NCBI GenBank assembly: GCA_025936205.1
Contig: JAICTU010000554.1
Coordinates: 1 to 5,566 of the forward strand
From: Polyangiaceae bacterium
GTDB lineage: Bacteria; Myxococcota; Polyangia; Polyangiales; Polyangiaceae
Length of the DNA stretch: 5,566 nt
Direction: 5' to 3'
Program-made: the position numbers and the translations under genes
The notes under the pieces: generated by a model
What the model was told of the DNA's origin: nothing
Database searches by the model: none
What the model saw: the letters and a program-made list of their open reading frames with translations, nothing else
Part shown: positions 1 to 5,566 of the stretch, one piece after another
Numbering within the stretch: position 1 is the stretch's first letter
Layout of the letters: each line of letters begins with the position of its first letter

Positions 1-675
1 ATACGCATACAGCGCCGCGAGCCCCGCGAGCGCCAGCGCCGTCCAGTTGCGCCTCCGTCGCCGCAAGCCCGAGAGCAGCAGCTTGCCCAGACCGTCGAGC
101 ACCAGCGCCAGCGCCGCCGCAGCGCAGCAGCCGACCAGCACCGCCGAGAGATTGCGGGTCTGCAGCCCGCTGAAGATGAAGTTGCCGAGGCTGTCGGCAC
201 CCACCGGCGTCGCGAGCGTGGCCGCACCGACCGTCCAGACCGCGGCCGTGCGAATCCCGGCGATGATCAGCGGCAAGGCCAGCGGCAGCTCGACGCGAGT
301 CAGTTGCTGCCAGTCGTCCATGCCGACGCCGCGCGCAGCCTCGGTCAGCTCCGGCGGCAAGTGGGCGAGCGCGGTGATGGTGTTCCCGAGCACGGGCAGC
401 AGCGAATACAGCACGAGTGCGATGAAGGCCGGCAAGAAGCCGATGCTCGACCAGCCGAGCGCCGCCAGGAGCGGCACCATCAACGCCAGCAGCGCCAGGC
501 TGGGGATGGTCTGCACCAGCGCCGCCGCGCTCTGCGCCAGCTGCGCGAGCCACGGCCGGCGCGAGGCCAGCGCGGCGAGCGGCAAGCTGATGCACACGCC
601 GAACAGCAGCGCGAAAAGGCTCAGCGCGAGGTGCGCAGTGAGCAGCCGCGGCAACAGCGCCAGCTGCTCACGCAT
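1..675 (-). CDS. ABC importer permease, OpuC/EgtU-like, cut at window start
   Basis: Inner-membrane permease of a binding-protein-dependent importer. I translated the reverse complement from the ATG at 675-673; it stays open to base 1, giving 225 codons with no stop. Hydrophobic segments lie near residues 11-37, 46-72, 77-100, 132-156 and 176-202. The cytoplasmic EAA loop that contacts the ATPase is at about 112-132 (EAARGVGMDDW, then VELPLALP), as in BPD_transp_1 permeases. The start overlaps the ATPase stop by 8 bases (ATGCGTGA, 675-668), so translation is probably coupled; there is only a distant GGAG upstream. After an RRRRRN stretch (205-210) a new hydrophobic segment begins (WTALALAGLAALYAY). 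A stand-alone OpuCB-type permease would end about here, so a C-terminal fused substrate-binding domain is inferred. The substrate is unknown: glycine betaine, choline or carnitine are usual for the family, ergothioneine for EgtU. Confidence 0.88.
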   Translation of the reverse strand, partial: MREQLALLPRLLTAHLALSLFALLFGVCISLPLAALASRRPWLAQLAQSAAALVQTIPSLALLALMVPLLAALGWSSIGFLPAFIALVLYSLLPVLGNTITALAHLPPELTEAARGVGMDDWQQLTRVELPLALPLIIAGIRTAAVWTVGAATLATPVGADSLGNFIFSGLQTRNLSAVLVGCCAAAALALVLDGLGKLLLSGLRRRRRNWTALALAGLAALYAY

Positions 676-1591
676 GCTGGGGCGCGCTCTCCAGCTGCTC
701 GAACACTCGCGCCTGGCGGCGCGGTGCCGCCAGCAGCTGCTCGATGTAGGGACTGGCCGGCGCGCTGAGCAGCGCGTGCGGTGTATCCAGCTGCAGGCAC
801 TGGCCGGCGCGCAACACCAGAATCCGATCCGCCAGGAGCAGGGCCTCGCTCACGTCGTGCGTGACCAGGACCGCCGTCAGCCCCAGCCTGCGGCGCAAGC
901 GATCGAAAGACTGCTGCAGGTGATCGCGCGTGAGCGGATCGAGCGCGCCGAAGGGCTCGTCGAGCAGGAGCACCGGCGGGCTCGCGCCGAGCGCCCGCGC
1001 CAGCCCGACGCGCTGCGCTTGCCCGCCCGAGAGCGTATCGGGAAAGCGCGCCTCGAAGCTCGCATCGAGCTCGACCAGTTGCAGCAGCTCGCGCACACGC
1101 GCCGCGATCCGCTCGCGGCTCCAGCCCAGCAGGCGCGGGGTGACGGCGATATTTTCGGCCACGGTGAGGTGCGGAAACAGGCCCACCTTCTGGAACGCAT
1201 ACCCGATCTGCCGGCGCAAGACGTGCGGGGCCACCTCGCTCAGCGCCCGCCCCCCGATGCGCACGCTGCCGCTGCTCGGCTCGATCAGGCGATTGAGCAT
1301 CTTCAGAGTCGTTGTCTTGCCGGACCCGGATTCCCCGATCAACGCGAGCAACTGCCCGGCACGCACCTCGAACGAGAGCCCTTCCACGGCGGCGCGCTGG
1401 CCGTAGCGCTTGCTCAGCCCGTGCACTTCGATCGCGGCACTGGAATCAGTGAAGGTGACCTCCCGTGGCAAATGGCCCCCCGCAAACCTCGAGCGCGTGG
1501 CGTGGCAATTGTCCAACGAATGGGTCGGTACGCCCATGAAGAACCGGGCAGCGCTGCAGATTGAACCAATCCCGGCGCCGGGCCAGCGCAT
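668..1591 (-). CDS. ABC importer ATP-binding protein, osmoprotectant/quaternary-amine type
   Basis: Cytoplasmic ATPase that powers the permease encoded just downstream. All nucleotide-binding motifs are present, numbered from the longest frame (307 residues): Walker A GESGSGKT at 86-93, Q-loop Gln at 134 (YAFQKVGLF), signature LSGGQ at 187-191, Walker B VLLLDE at 207-212, D-loop GALD at 215-218 and switch His in VTHD at 245. The protein ends soon after the ABC core and has no CBS pair, unlike ProV/OpuAA. GESGSGKTTTLKMLNRL and FQKVGLFPHLTVAENIAV are typical of the OpuCA/YehX group. The start is uncertain. ATG 1591 has GGAG seven bases upstream, but the family core begins near residue 54 (IEVHGLSKRYG) and codons before it are less GC-rich at the third base. 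ATG 1537, TTG 1471 and GTG 1426 are in-frame alternatives. The 3' end overlaps the permease start by 8 bases. Confidence 0.93.
   Translation of the reverse strand: MRWPGAGIGSICSAARFFMGVPTHSLDNCHATRSRFAGGHLPREVTFTDSSAAIEVHGLSKRYGQRAAVEGLSFEVRAGQLLALIGESGSGKTTTLKMLNRLIEPSSGSVRIGGRALSEVAPHVLRRQIGYAFQKVGLFPHLTVAENIAVTPRLLGWSRERIAARVRELLQLVELDASFEARFPDTLSGGQAQRVGLARALGASPPVLLLDEPFGALDPLTRDHLQQSFDRLRRRLGLTAVLVTHDVSEALLLADRILVLRAGQCLQLDTPHALLSAPASPYIEQLLAAPRRQARVFEQLESAPQHA
1571..1582. repeat. Perfect 12-base palindrome CCCGGCGCCGGG
   Basis: The sequence equals its own reverse complement. It lies 87 bases upstream of the PfpI-like start and just inside the longest reading of the ATPase gene. Its left flank, ATTGAACCAAT (1559-1569), has complementary ends. 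It could be an operator or chance in GC-rich DNA; there is no direct evidence of binding. Confidence 0.3.
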
Positions 1592-1658
1592 TTACCCGCT
1601 CCATCAGGGGACGGAGGCACAGCGCGTGCATCGCATGAGGCGCTGGGGGGCGCTGGAG

Positions 1659-1664
1659 AAGGAG
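1659..1664 (+). promoter_or_regulatory. Ribosome-binding site AAGGAG for the PfpI-like gene
   Basis: AAGGAG lies five bases before ATG 1670 and eight bases before the adjacent in-frame ATG 1673. Both spacings are workable, so the protein may begin with one or two Met. It supports a start in this ATG pair and not further upstream. Confidence 0.75.
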
Positions 1665-1669
1665 AAATC

Positions 1670-2251
1670 ATGATGCTCACGAACCAACGACTCAGTGGCA
1701 AGCGAGTAGCGATCCTGGCCACCAACGGCTTCGAGCAATCGGAGCTGCTGGAACCGCGGCGGGCTCTGGAAGCTGCCGGGGCGCATACGGATATTGTTTC
1801 ACCGAGCCGGGCTACGATCCGGGGCTGGCGCCACACGGATTGGGGCAGCCCCGTGGACGTCGACGTCCTGCTGGACGGTGCTGAACCCAAGGAATACGAC
1901 GCACTCGTGCTCCCGGGCGGCGTGATGAACCCGGATCAGCTGCGCGCCAACCCCAAGGCGGTCGAATTCGTGCGCAGTTTTGTCCAATCGGGTAAGCCCA
2001 TCGCAGCAATCTGCCACGGGCCGTGGACCCTGATCGATGCCGATGGCGTCCGGGGCCGGAAGCTCACGTCCTGGCCCTCTCTGCGCAAGGACCTGGAGAA
2101 TGCCGGGGCCGAATGGGTCGATGAGGAGGTGGTGGTGGACCGCGGGCTGGTCACCAGCCGAAAGCCCGACGATCTACCGGCCTTCAACCAGAAACTGATC
2201 GAAGAAATCGCGGAGGGCCGACACGATCGGCACAGCACCGCCGCCGAATAG
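1670..2251 (+). CDS. pfpI: PfpI/YhbO-type DJ-1 superfamily protein (class I glutamine amidotransferase-like)
   Basis: Soluble 193-residue protein of the DJ-1/ThiJ/PfpI superfamily, with no signal peptide or membrane segment. The nucleophile elbow AICHGP places the catalytic Cys at 115 followed by His 116, and the conserved Glu is at 22 (NGFEQSE). Other subfamily marks are YDALVLPGG (76-84), SGKPIAAICHGPW, GRKLTSWPS and LVTSRKPDDLPAFN near the C-terminus. The pattern closely matches E. coli YhbO and archaeal PfpI, which are about 166-172 residues; this one has a few extra residues at each end, the last a polar tail. Family members are stress-linked. Protease and protein- or nucleotide-deglycase activities have been reported, the latter disputed, so the reaction here is not certain. 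It is the first gene of the rightward block, 81 bases before the CheB-CheR-PAS gene. The symbol denotes the family and not a proven ortholog. Confidence 0.94.
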   Translation: MMLTNQRLSGKRVAILATNGFEQSELLEPRRALEAAGAHTDIVSPSRATIRGWRHTDWGSPVDVDVLLDGAEPKEYDALVLPGGVMNPDQLRANPKAVEFVRSFVQSGKPIAAICHGPWTLIDADGVRGRKLTSWPSLRKDLENAGAEWVDEEVVVDRGLVTSRKPDDLPAFNQKLIEEIAEGRHDRHSTAAE

Positions 2252-2300
2252 CCGCAATTGCGCCCGATACACGGCTCGTTCTATGACGCCTGGCAGCGTG

Positions 2301-2312
2301 GAGCGGCCGCTC
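2301..2312. repeat. Perfect 12-base palindrome GAGCGGCCGCTC
   Basis: A self-complementary sequence in the 81-base gap between the PfpI-like and CheB-CheR-PAS genes, ending 11 bases before the ribosome-binding site of the latter. It has no loop and no following T run, so it is not a standard terminator. It could be an operator or chance. The rest of the gap shows no terminator, so co-transcription is likely. Confidence 0.3.
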
Positions 2313-2323
2313 GGTGCGGCGCG

Positions 2324-2328
2324 AGGAG
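2324..2328 (+). promoter_or_regulatory. Ribosome-binding site AGGAG that sets the CheB-CheR-PAS start
   Basis: AGGAG lies four bases before ATG 2333, with a further AGAGG overlapping it. The only upstream in-frame start is TTG 2258, which has no purine-rich site before it. This favours ATG 2333 and a 1033-residue product. Confidence 0.7.
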
Positions 2329-2332
2329 AGGC

Positions 2333-5300
2333 ATGGCCGGTCGGGATACGAAGCGTCTGCGGGGCAAAGCTCGAGGCGCGAGCAAAAAGAGCAAGGCGCG
2401 GCGCGGCCAGCGGAGGCCTACGTCCGGTCAACGTGTGTCTTCCAGAGCATCGGTCGATACCGGGACCGAAAAGGAGCAACGCTCCTCGAGCAAGAAGGCT
2501 CCACCTGCGCCTCGTGGGCCCGTCTCGACCCGTCGTACGAGTTTTCCCGTCATCGGTATCGGCACCTCCGCGGGTGGGCTAGAGGCTCTGGAACAGTTCC
2601 TTACGCATGTCCCGGAGCAGAGCGGCATGGCCTTCGTGGTCGTCCAGCACCTCGATCCGACGCACAAGGGCATGCTGGTCGAGCTGCTGGGGCGCGCCAC
2701 TCCACTGCCGGTCCAGCAGGTGAGAGATGGGATGGAGATCGAGCCGAATCACGTCTACGTGATCCCGCCGAACAAGGACATATCGCTGTCCAAGCGCCAC
2801 CTGTACCTGTTCCCGCAGCCAACGACTGCCGGCTTGCACCTGCCGATCGACTTCTTCTTTCGCTCGCTGGCGGACGATCAGCAGGAGCGCAGCGTCGGCG
2901 TGATCCTGTCCGGAATGGGCTCGGACGGAACACTGGGCTTGCGCGCGATCAAAGAGAAAGCAGGCGCCAGCTTCGTGCAGGCAATCCAGTCCGCCAAGTT
3001 TGACGGCATGCCGCGCAGCGCCATCGACGCGGGATTGGCGGACGTCGTCGCTGCTGTGGAAGAGCTGCCCGCCCGCATCAGCGCCTACCTGCATCACGCG
3101 CCGCACATCAACCGCTCCACAGTCGAGCTCGAGGACAAGACGCTCAGCGCGCTGGAGAAGATCTACGTGCTGCTGCGCTCGCAGACCGGCAACGACTTTT
3201 CGCTGTACAAAAAGAGCACGATCTATCGTCGCATCGAGCGGCGCATGGGCCTGCACCAGATCGACAGCATCCGCCACTACACGCGCTTTCTGCGTGAAAA
3301 TCCGCGCGAGATCGATCTCCTCTTCAAGGAGCTGCTGATCGGCGTCACCTCCTTCTTTCGCGACCCCGAGAGCTGGAACCTGCTGCGGCAGGACGCGCTG
3401 CCGGCGCTCCTGGCCAACGCGGCGCCCAGCGGCGTGATGAGGGCCTGGGTACCGGGCTGCTCGACGGGGGAAGAGGCCTATTCGCTCGCCATGGCCTTGA
3501 AGGAGGCGGTCGAGCCGTTCAAGTCCGTGCGCAACATCGCGCTGCAGATCTTCGCCACCGACCTGGATCGCGACGCGATCGACCGGGCCAGGCAGGGCTT
3601 ATTCCCAGACGACATCGCGGCCAATGTGTCTCCGGAGCGCCTGCGCCGATTCTTTGTGCAGGAGGAGCGCGGCTTTCGCATCGGCAAAGAGATCCGTGAA
3701 ATGGTGGTGTTCGCTCCGCAGAACATCATCATGGATCCCCCCTTCACCAAGCTGGACGTGATCTCTTGCCGCAACCTGCTGATCTATCTCTCCAGCGAGC
3801 TGCAGAAGAAGCTGATCCCCCTCTTCCACTATAGCCTGAACCCCGGCGGCTTGTTGTTCCTGGGCAGCGCAGAGACGATCGGCACGTTCTCGGGCCTGTT
3901 TGCCCCGCTCGACAACAAGGTGCGGCTCTATCGGCGGCTCGATCAGCCGGCGCTCGGCGTCCCCGTCGAGTTTCCCTCCACCGCCCTGCCCGATTTGCTC
4001 AGCGCGAGCGGCAACGCCGATCTGGAACCGGTCCCCCCCCCCAAAGCCGGGCCGCCGAATCTCCAGGCGCTGGCGGACCGCGTGATCGTACAGCGCTTCT
4101 CTCCGGTGGGCCTGCTCTGCAACGACAAGGGCGACATCCTCTACATCAGCGGCCGAGCCGGAAAGTACCTCGAGCCTTCGGTGGGCAAGGCCAACCTGAA
4201 CATCTTCTCGATGGCCCGAGACGGGCTGCGCTACGAGCTCTCGCGAGTCTTCGCCAGCGTTCTGCGGCAGGAGGGCGAAATCGCCGTCAATGGCGTCAAG
4301 GTCGGGACGAACGGTGGCACGCAGATCGTCAATCTGAAGGTGCAGAAGCTCGCCGAACCGAAGGAGTTGCGCGGGACGGTGATGGTGATCATCGCCGACG
4401 CAGTTCCAGGTGCCGCGGCTCCCAAGCGCAGCACCTCCCGCCGCCATGCTCCCCACGTCGCCGAGCTGATGCAGGAGCTGCAACGCGCGCGCGAAGAAGC
4501 GCAGACCACACGCGAGGAGATGCAGACCTCGCAAGAGGAGCTGCAGAGCACCAACGAGGCACTGCAGAGCACCAACGAGGAGCTGACCACCTCGAAGGAG
4601 GAAATGCAGTCGCTCAACGAAGAGCTGCAGACCGTCAACCACGAGCTTCAGTCGAAGGTGGACGAGCTATCGCGCACCAACAACGACATGAAGAACCTGC
4701 TGAACAGCACCGACATCGCCACGCTGTTCCTGGACGGGGACCTGCGCGTGCGCCGCTTCACCACCCCGACCGCGCGCATCATCAAGCTGATCCCCGGCGA
4801 TACCGGCCGGGCGATCACCGACATCGCTTCCGATCTGGAAGACTCGAACCTGGCCGACGACGCGCGCGAGGTGCTGCGCACGCTGGTGTTCAAAGAGAAG
4901 CAGGTGTCGACCCGGGACGGGCGCTGGTTCTCGATCCGCATCATGCCGTACCGCACCCTGGAGAACGTGATCGACGGCGTCGTGATCACGTTCACCGATG
5001 CGAACGCTTCCAAGGCCCTGGAACGAGCCCTGCGCGACCAGGCGAACCAGGCGCAGCAGATGGCCGAGGGCTTCCCGGATCTGGTCTGGTCCTGCCGGAC
5101 CGATGGCAGCTGCGACTACCTCGGCCCGCAGTGGCTGCAGTACACAGGCGTGCCGATCAGCGAGCAGCTGGGCTTCGGCTGGCTGGAACAAGTCCACCGA
5201 GACGACCGCGACCGCGTGCGCGAGGGTTGGAGGGCAGCCGTGAAGACCGAGACGCGCTTTGACGCGGAATTCCGACTCCGGAACGGCGACGGTAAATATC

Positions 5301-5434
5301 GCTGGTTCAAGTCCCGCTCGCTACCGATTCGCGACTCGGCCGGCGCCGTGGTAAAGTGGCACGGCGCCAACGTGGACGTGGACGATCTCAAGCGGGCAGA
5401 GCGGGCCGGGGCGCCCGCGCTGGACGGGGGCTGA
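2333..5434 (+). CDS. CheB-CheR-PAS hybrid sensory protein without kinase domain
   Basis: Cytoplasmic 1033-residue fusion, no membrane segments. In order: a basic, low-complexity tail (1-70); a CheB methylesterase domain (about 71-255) with Ser79 in GTSAGG, His106 in VVQH and Asp198 in GMGSDG, the expected triad; a CheR methyltransferase (about 260-535) with YKKSTIYRRIERRM, FFRDP, the S-adenosylmethionine loop GCSTGEE (375-381), acidic ATDLD and DVISCRNLLIYL; a proline linker; a PAS-like domain (about 575-690); a heptad coil (721-783); a second PAS (about 785-890); and a third, PAS_3-like (about 905-1020). CheB and CheR normally remove and add methyl esters on receptor glutamates; targets of such hybrids are mostly unknown. 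The receiver domain of classical CheB is absent. Many relatives continue into a histidine kinase after the last PAS; this one stops 15 or so residues later. A C10 run lies in the linker. Probably co-transcribed with the genes on both sides. Confidence 0.95.
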   Translation: MAGRDTKRLRGKARGASKKSKARRGQRRPTSGQRVSSRASVDTGTEKEQRSSSKKAPPAPRGPVSTRRTSFPVIGIGTSAGGLEALEQFLTHVPEQSGMAFVVVQHLDPTHKGMLVELLGRATPLPVQQVRDGMEIEPNHVYVIPPNKDISLSKRHLYLFPQPTTAGLHLPIDFFFRSLADDQQERSVGVILSGMGSDGTLGLRAIKEKAGASFVQAIQSAKFDGMPRSAIDAGLADVVAAVEELPARISAYLHHAPHINRSTVELEDKTLSALEKIYVLLRSQTGNDFSLYKKSTIYRRIERRMGLHQIDSIRHYTRFLRENPREIDLLFKELLIGVTSFFRDPESWNLLRQDALPALLANAAPSGVMRAWVPGCSTGEEAYSLAMALKEAVEPFKSVRNIALQIFATDLDRDAIDRARQGLFPDDIAANVSPERLRRFFVQEERGFRIGKEIREMVVFAPQNIIMDPPFTKLDVISCRNLLIYLSSELQKKLIPLFHYSLNPGGLLFLGSAETIGTFSGLFAPLDNKVRLYRRLDQPALGVPVEFPSTALPDLLSASGNADLEPVPPPKAGPPNLQALADRVIVQRFSPVGLLCNDKGDILYISGRAGKYLEPSVGKANLNIFSMARDGLRYELSRVFASVLRQEGEIAVNGVKVGTNGGTQIVNLKVQKLAEPKELRGTVMVIIADAVPGAAAPKRSTSRRHAPHVAELMQELQRAREEAQTTREEMQTSQEELQSTNEALQSTNEELTTSKEEMQSLNEELQTVNHELQSKVDELSRTNNDMKNLLNSTDIATLFLDGDLRVRRFTTPTARIIKLIPGDTGRAITDIASDLEDSNLADDAREVLRTLVFKEKQVSTRDGRWFSIRIMPYRTLENVIDGVVITFTDANASKALERALRDQANQAQQMAEGFPDLVWSCRTDGSCDYLGPQWLQYTGVPISEQLGFGWLEQVHRDDRDRVREGWRAAVKTETRFDAEFRLRNGDGKYRWFKSRSLPIRDSAGAVVKWHGANVDVDDLKRAERAGAPALDGG
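4033..4042 (+). repeat. Ten-C homopolymer inside the CheB-CheR-PAS gene
   Basis: Ten consecutive C encode the end of Val567 and Pro568-570 in the linker between the CheR domain and the first PAS-like domain. Runs of this length are prone to slippage. Loss of one C would bring the TGA at 4083-4085 into frame and leave a 583-residue CheB-CheR protein without coil or PAS domains. As written the frame is intact on both sides. Confidence 0.9.
4493..4681 (+). repeat. Nine tandem heptads (coiled coil) within the CheB-CheR-PAS gene
   Basis: Residues 721-783 form nine unbroken seven-residue units of the type EELQSTN, each encoded by 21 bases. The third position is Leu or Met in all but the first, which has Ala. 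The sixth is mostly Thr or Ser, with Leu and Val in units six and seven and Lys in unit eight. An exact 19-base DNA repeat (4541-4559 and 4562-4580) is offset by one heptad, pointing to duplication of a unit. The segment joins the first PAS-like domain to the second and is probably a dimerising signalling helix. Similar coils are known in CheB-CheR-PAS hybrids. Confidence 0.88.
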
Positions 5435-5447
5435 AGTGGGGGGATCG

Positions 5448-5566
5448 ATGCGCAAGCCAAAGAGGACGGTAACGGACGCTACTGCCAGCCAACGCAGCTC
5501 TCGCTCGCGAGCCAAGGTACTGCCTGCGAGCTCCGAGGGCAAAAGCGCCGCACGCGCTCGGGATCC
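5448..5566 (+). CDS. Unidentified gene, 5' end only, cut at window end
   Basis: From ATG 5448 the frame is open to the window edge, 39 complete codons. It begins 13 bases after the CheB-CheR-PAS stop; a G run (5438-5443) four bases before the ATG may serve as a weak ribosome-binding site. The visible residues start MRKPKRTVTDATASQRSSR and continue rich in Arg, Lys, Ser and Ala, with no hydrophobic stretch, so neither signal peptide nor membrane segment is seen. The composition resembles the basic tail that opens the preceding hybrid protein. The spacing suggests a shared transcript. A signalling partner such as a histidine kinase, a response regulator or another CheB-type protein is plausible by context, but no domain is visible and the function is unknown. 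Confidence 0.6.
   Translation, partial: MRKPKRTVTDATASQRSSRSRAKVLPASSEGKSAARARD

Larger units (their letters stand above)
1427..1669. other. Divergent region between the importer and pfpI-cheBR genes
   Basis: This stretch lies between the conserved core of the leftward ATPase and the start of the rightward PfpI-like gene. How much is non-coding depends on the ATPase start: 78 bases if ATG 1591 is used, about 240 if the protein begins near its conserved core. It holds a GGGAGG on the minus strand (1464-1459) with no in-frame start at a suitable distance, a perfect 12-base palindrome (1571-1582) and the PfpI ribosome-binding site. Promoters for both directions should lie here, but I see no convincing -35/-10 pair on either strand. 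Confidence 0.5.

Noticed and set aside
47..1564. Long plus-strand open frame of 505 codons
   Set aside because: It lies antisense to the ABC permease and ATPase genes, whose motifs are clear. Its translation is low-complexity Ala/Arg/Ser/Gln sequence, and it changes character along its length as expected for a GC-rich shadow frame.
1855..1868. Perfect 14-base palindrome GGACGTCGACGTCC inside the PfpI-like gene
   Set aside because: It is explained by a Val-Asp-Val-Asp coding stretch (codons GTG GAC GTC GAC GTC) in a GC-rich gene, and its position in mid-gene does not suggest an operator.
2258..2332. Upstream TTG start that would add 25 residues to the CheB-CheR-PAS protein
   Set aside because: No ribosome-binding site precedes the TTG, which is only seven bases after the PfpI stop. 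ATG 2333 has AGGAG at a suitable distance.
2252..2332. Possible terminator between the PfpI-like and CheB-CheR-PAS genes
   Set aside because: The gap has only short loopless palindromes (2254-2261 and 2301-2312) and no hairpin followed by a T run.
3599..4642. Minus-strand open frame of 347 codons opposite the CheB-CheR-PAS gene
   Set aside because: The plus strand carries unmistakable CheR and PAS sequence here. The opposite frame has no recognisable domain, and its Leu/Gln repeats are the complement of the heptad coil.
5390..5566. Recent frameshift separating a kinase domain from the CheB-CheR-PAS gene
   Set aside because: I read the three plus-strand frames after the stop and found no kinase H-box-like sequence (such as DEFLA...HELRNP). 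The visible downstream DNA shows a new ATG-initiated frame instead, so no broken kinase can be supported within the window.
5561..5566. Window ends exactly in GGATCC (BamHI site), possibly a cloning junction
   Set aside because: Another GGATCC lies uncut at 3733-3738, and no vector sequence is visible. It may reflect how the source fragment was cloned, but it carries no biological information.

Overview
The window is high-GC DNA with tightly packed genes, overlapping or closely spaced starts and protein families typical of Proteobacteria. A beta- or gammaproteobacterium is the likeliest source, but nothing in the sequence fixes the genus. There are five genes in two divergent blocks, two of them cut by the window edges. 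I see no RNA genes, insertion sequences or CRISPR arrays.

Left block (positions 1 to about 1591, minus strand). This is an ABC importer of the quaternary-amine/osmoprotectant (OpuC/YehX/EgtU-like) class. The ATPase gene comes first and the permease gene follows, starting inside the last codons of the ATPase gene with an 8-base overlap. The permease runs off the left edge. After a complete-looking permease core it starts a further hydrophobic segment, as expected if it continues into a fused substrate-binding domain; the substrate cannot be told.

Divergent region (about 1427 to 1669). It holds the uncertain 5' end of the ATPase gene, a perfect 12-base palindrome and the leader of the rightward genes.

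Right block (1670 to 5566, plus strand). First is a PfpI/YhbO-type DJ-1 superfamily protein with its Cys-His nucleophile site intact. Next, 81 bases on, is a 1033-residue fusion of a CheB methylesterase, a CheR methyltransferase, a PAS-like domain, a nearly perfect heptad-repeat coil and two more PAS domains. It has neither the receiver domain of classical CheB nor the histidine kinase that ends many relatives. A third gene starts 13 bases after it and is cut after 39 codons. The spacing suggests one operon coupling a stress-protection enzyme to a PAS-based sensory protein. No chemoreceptor, CheA or CheW gene is visible, so a role in classical chemotaxis is not supported.

The points most worth a second look are a ten-C run in the CheR-PAS linker of the fusion gene, its kinase-less end with a closely spaced next gene, the similar basic low-complexity N-termini of these two neighbours, and the possible permease/binding-protein fusion.
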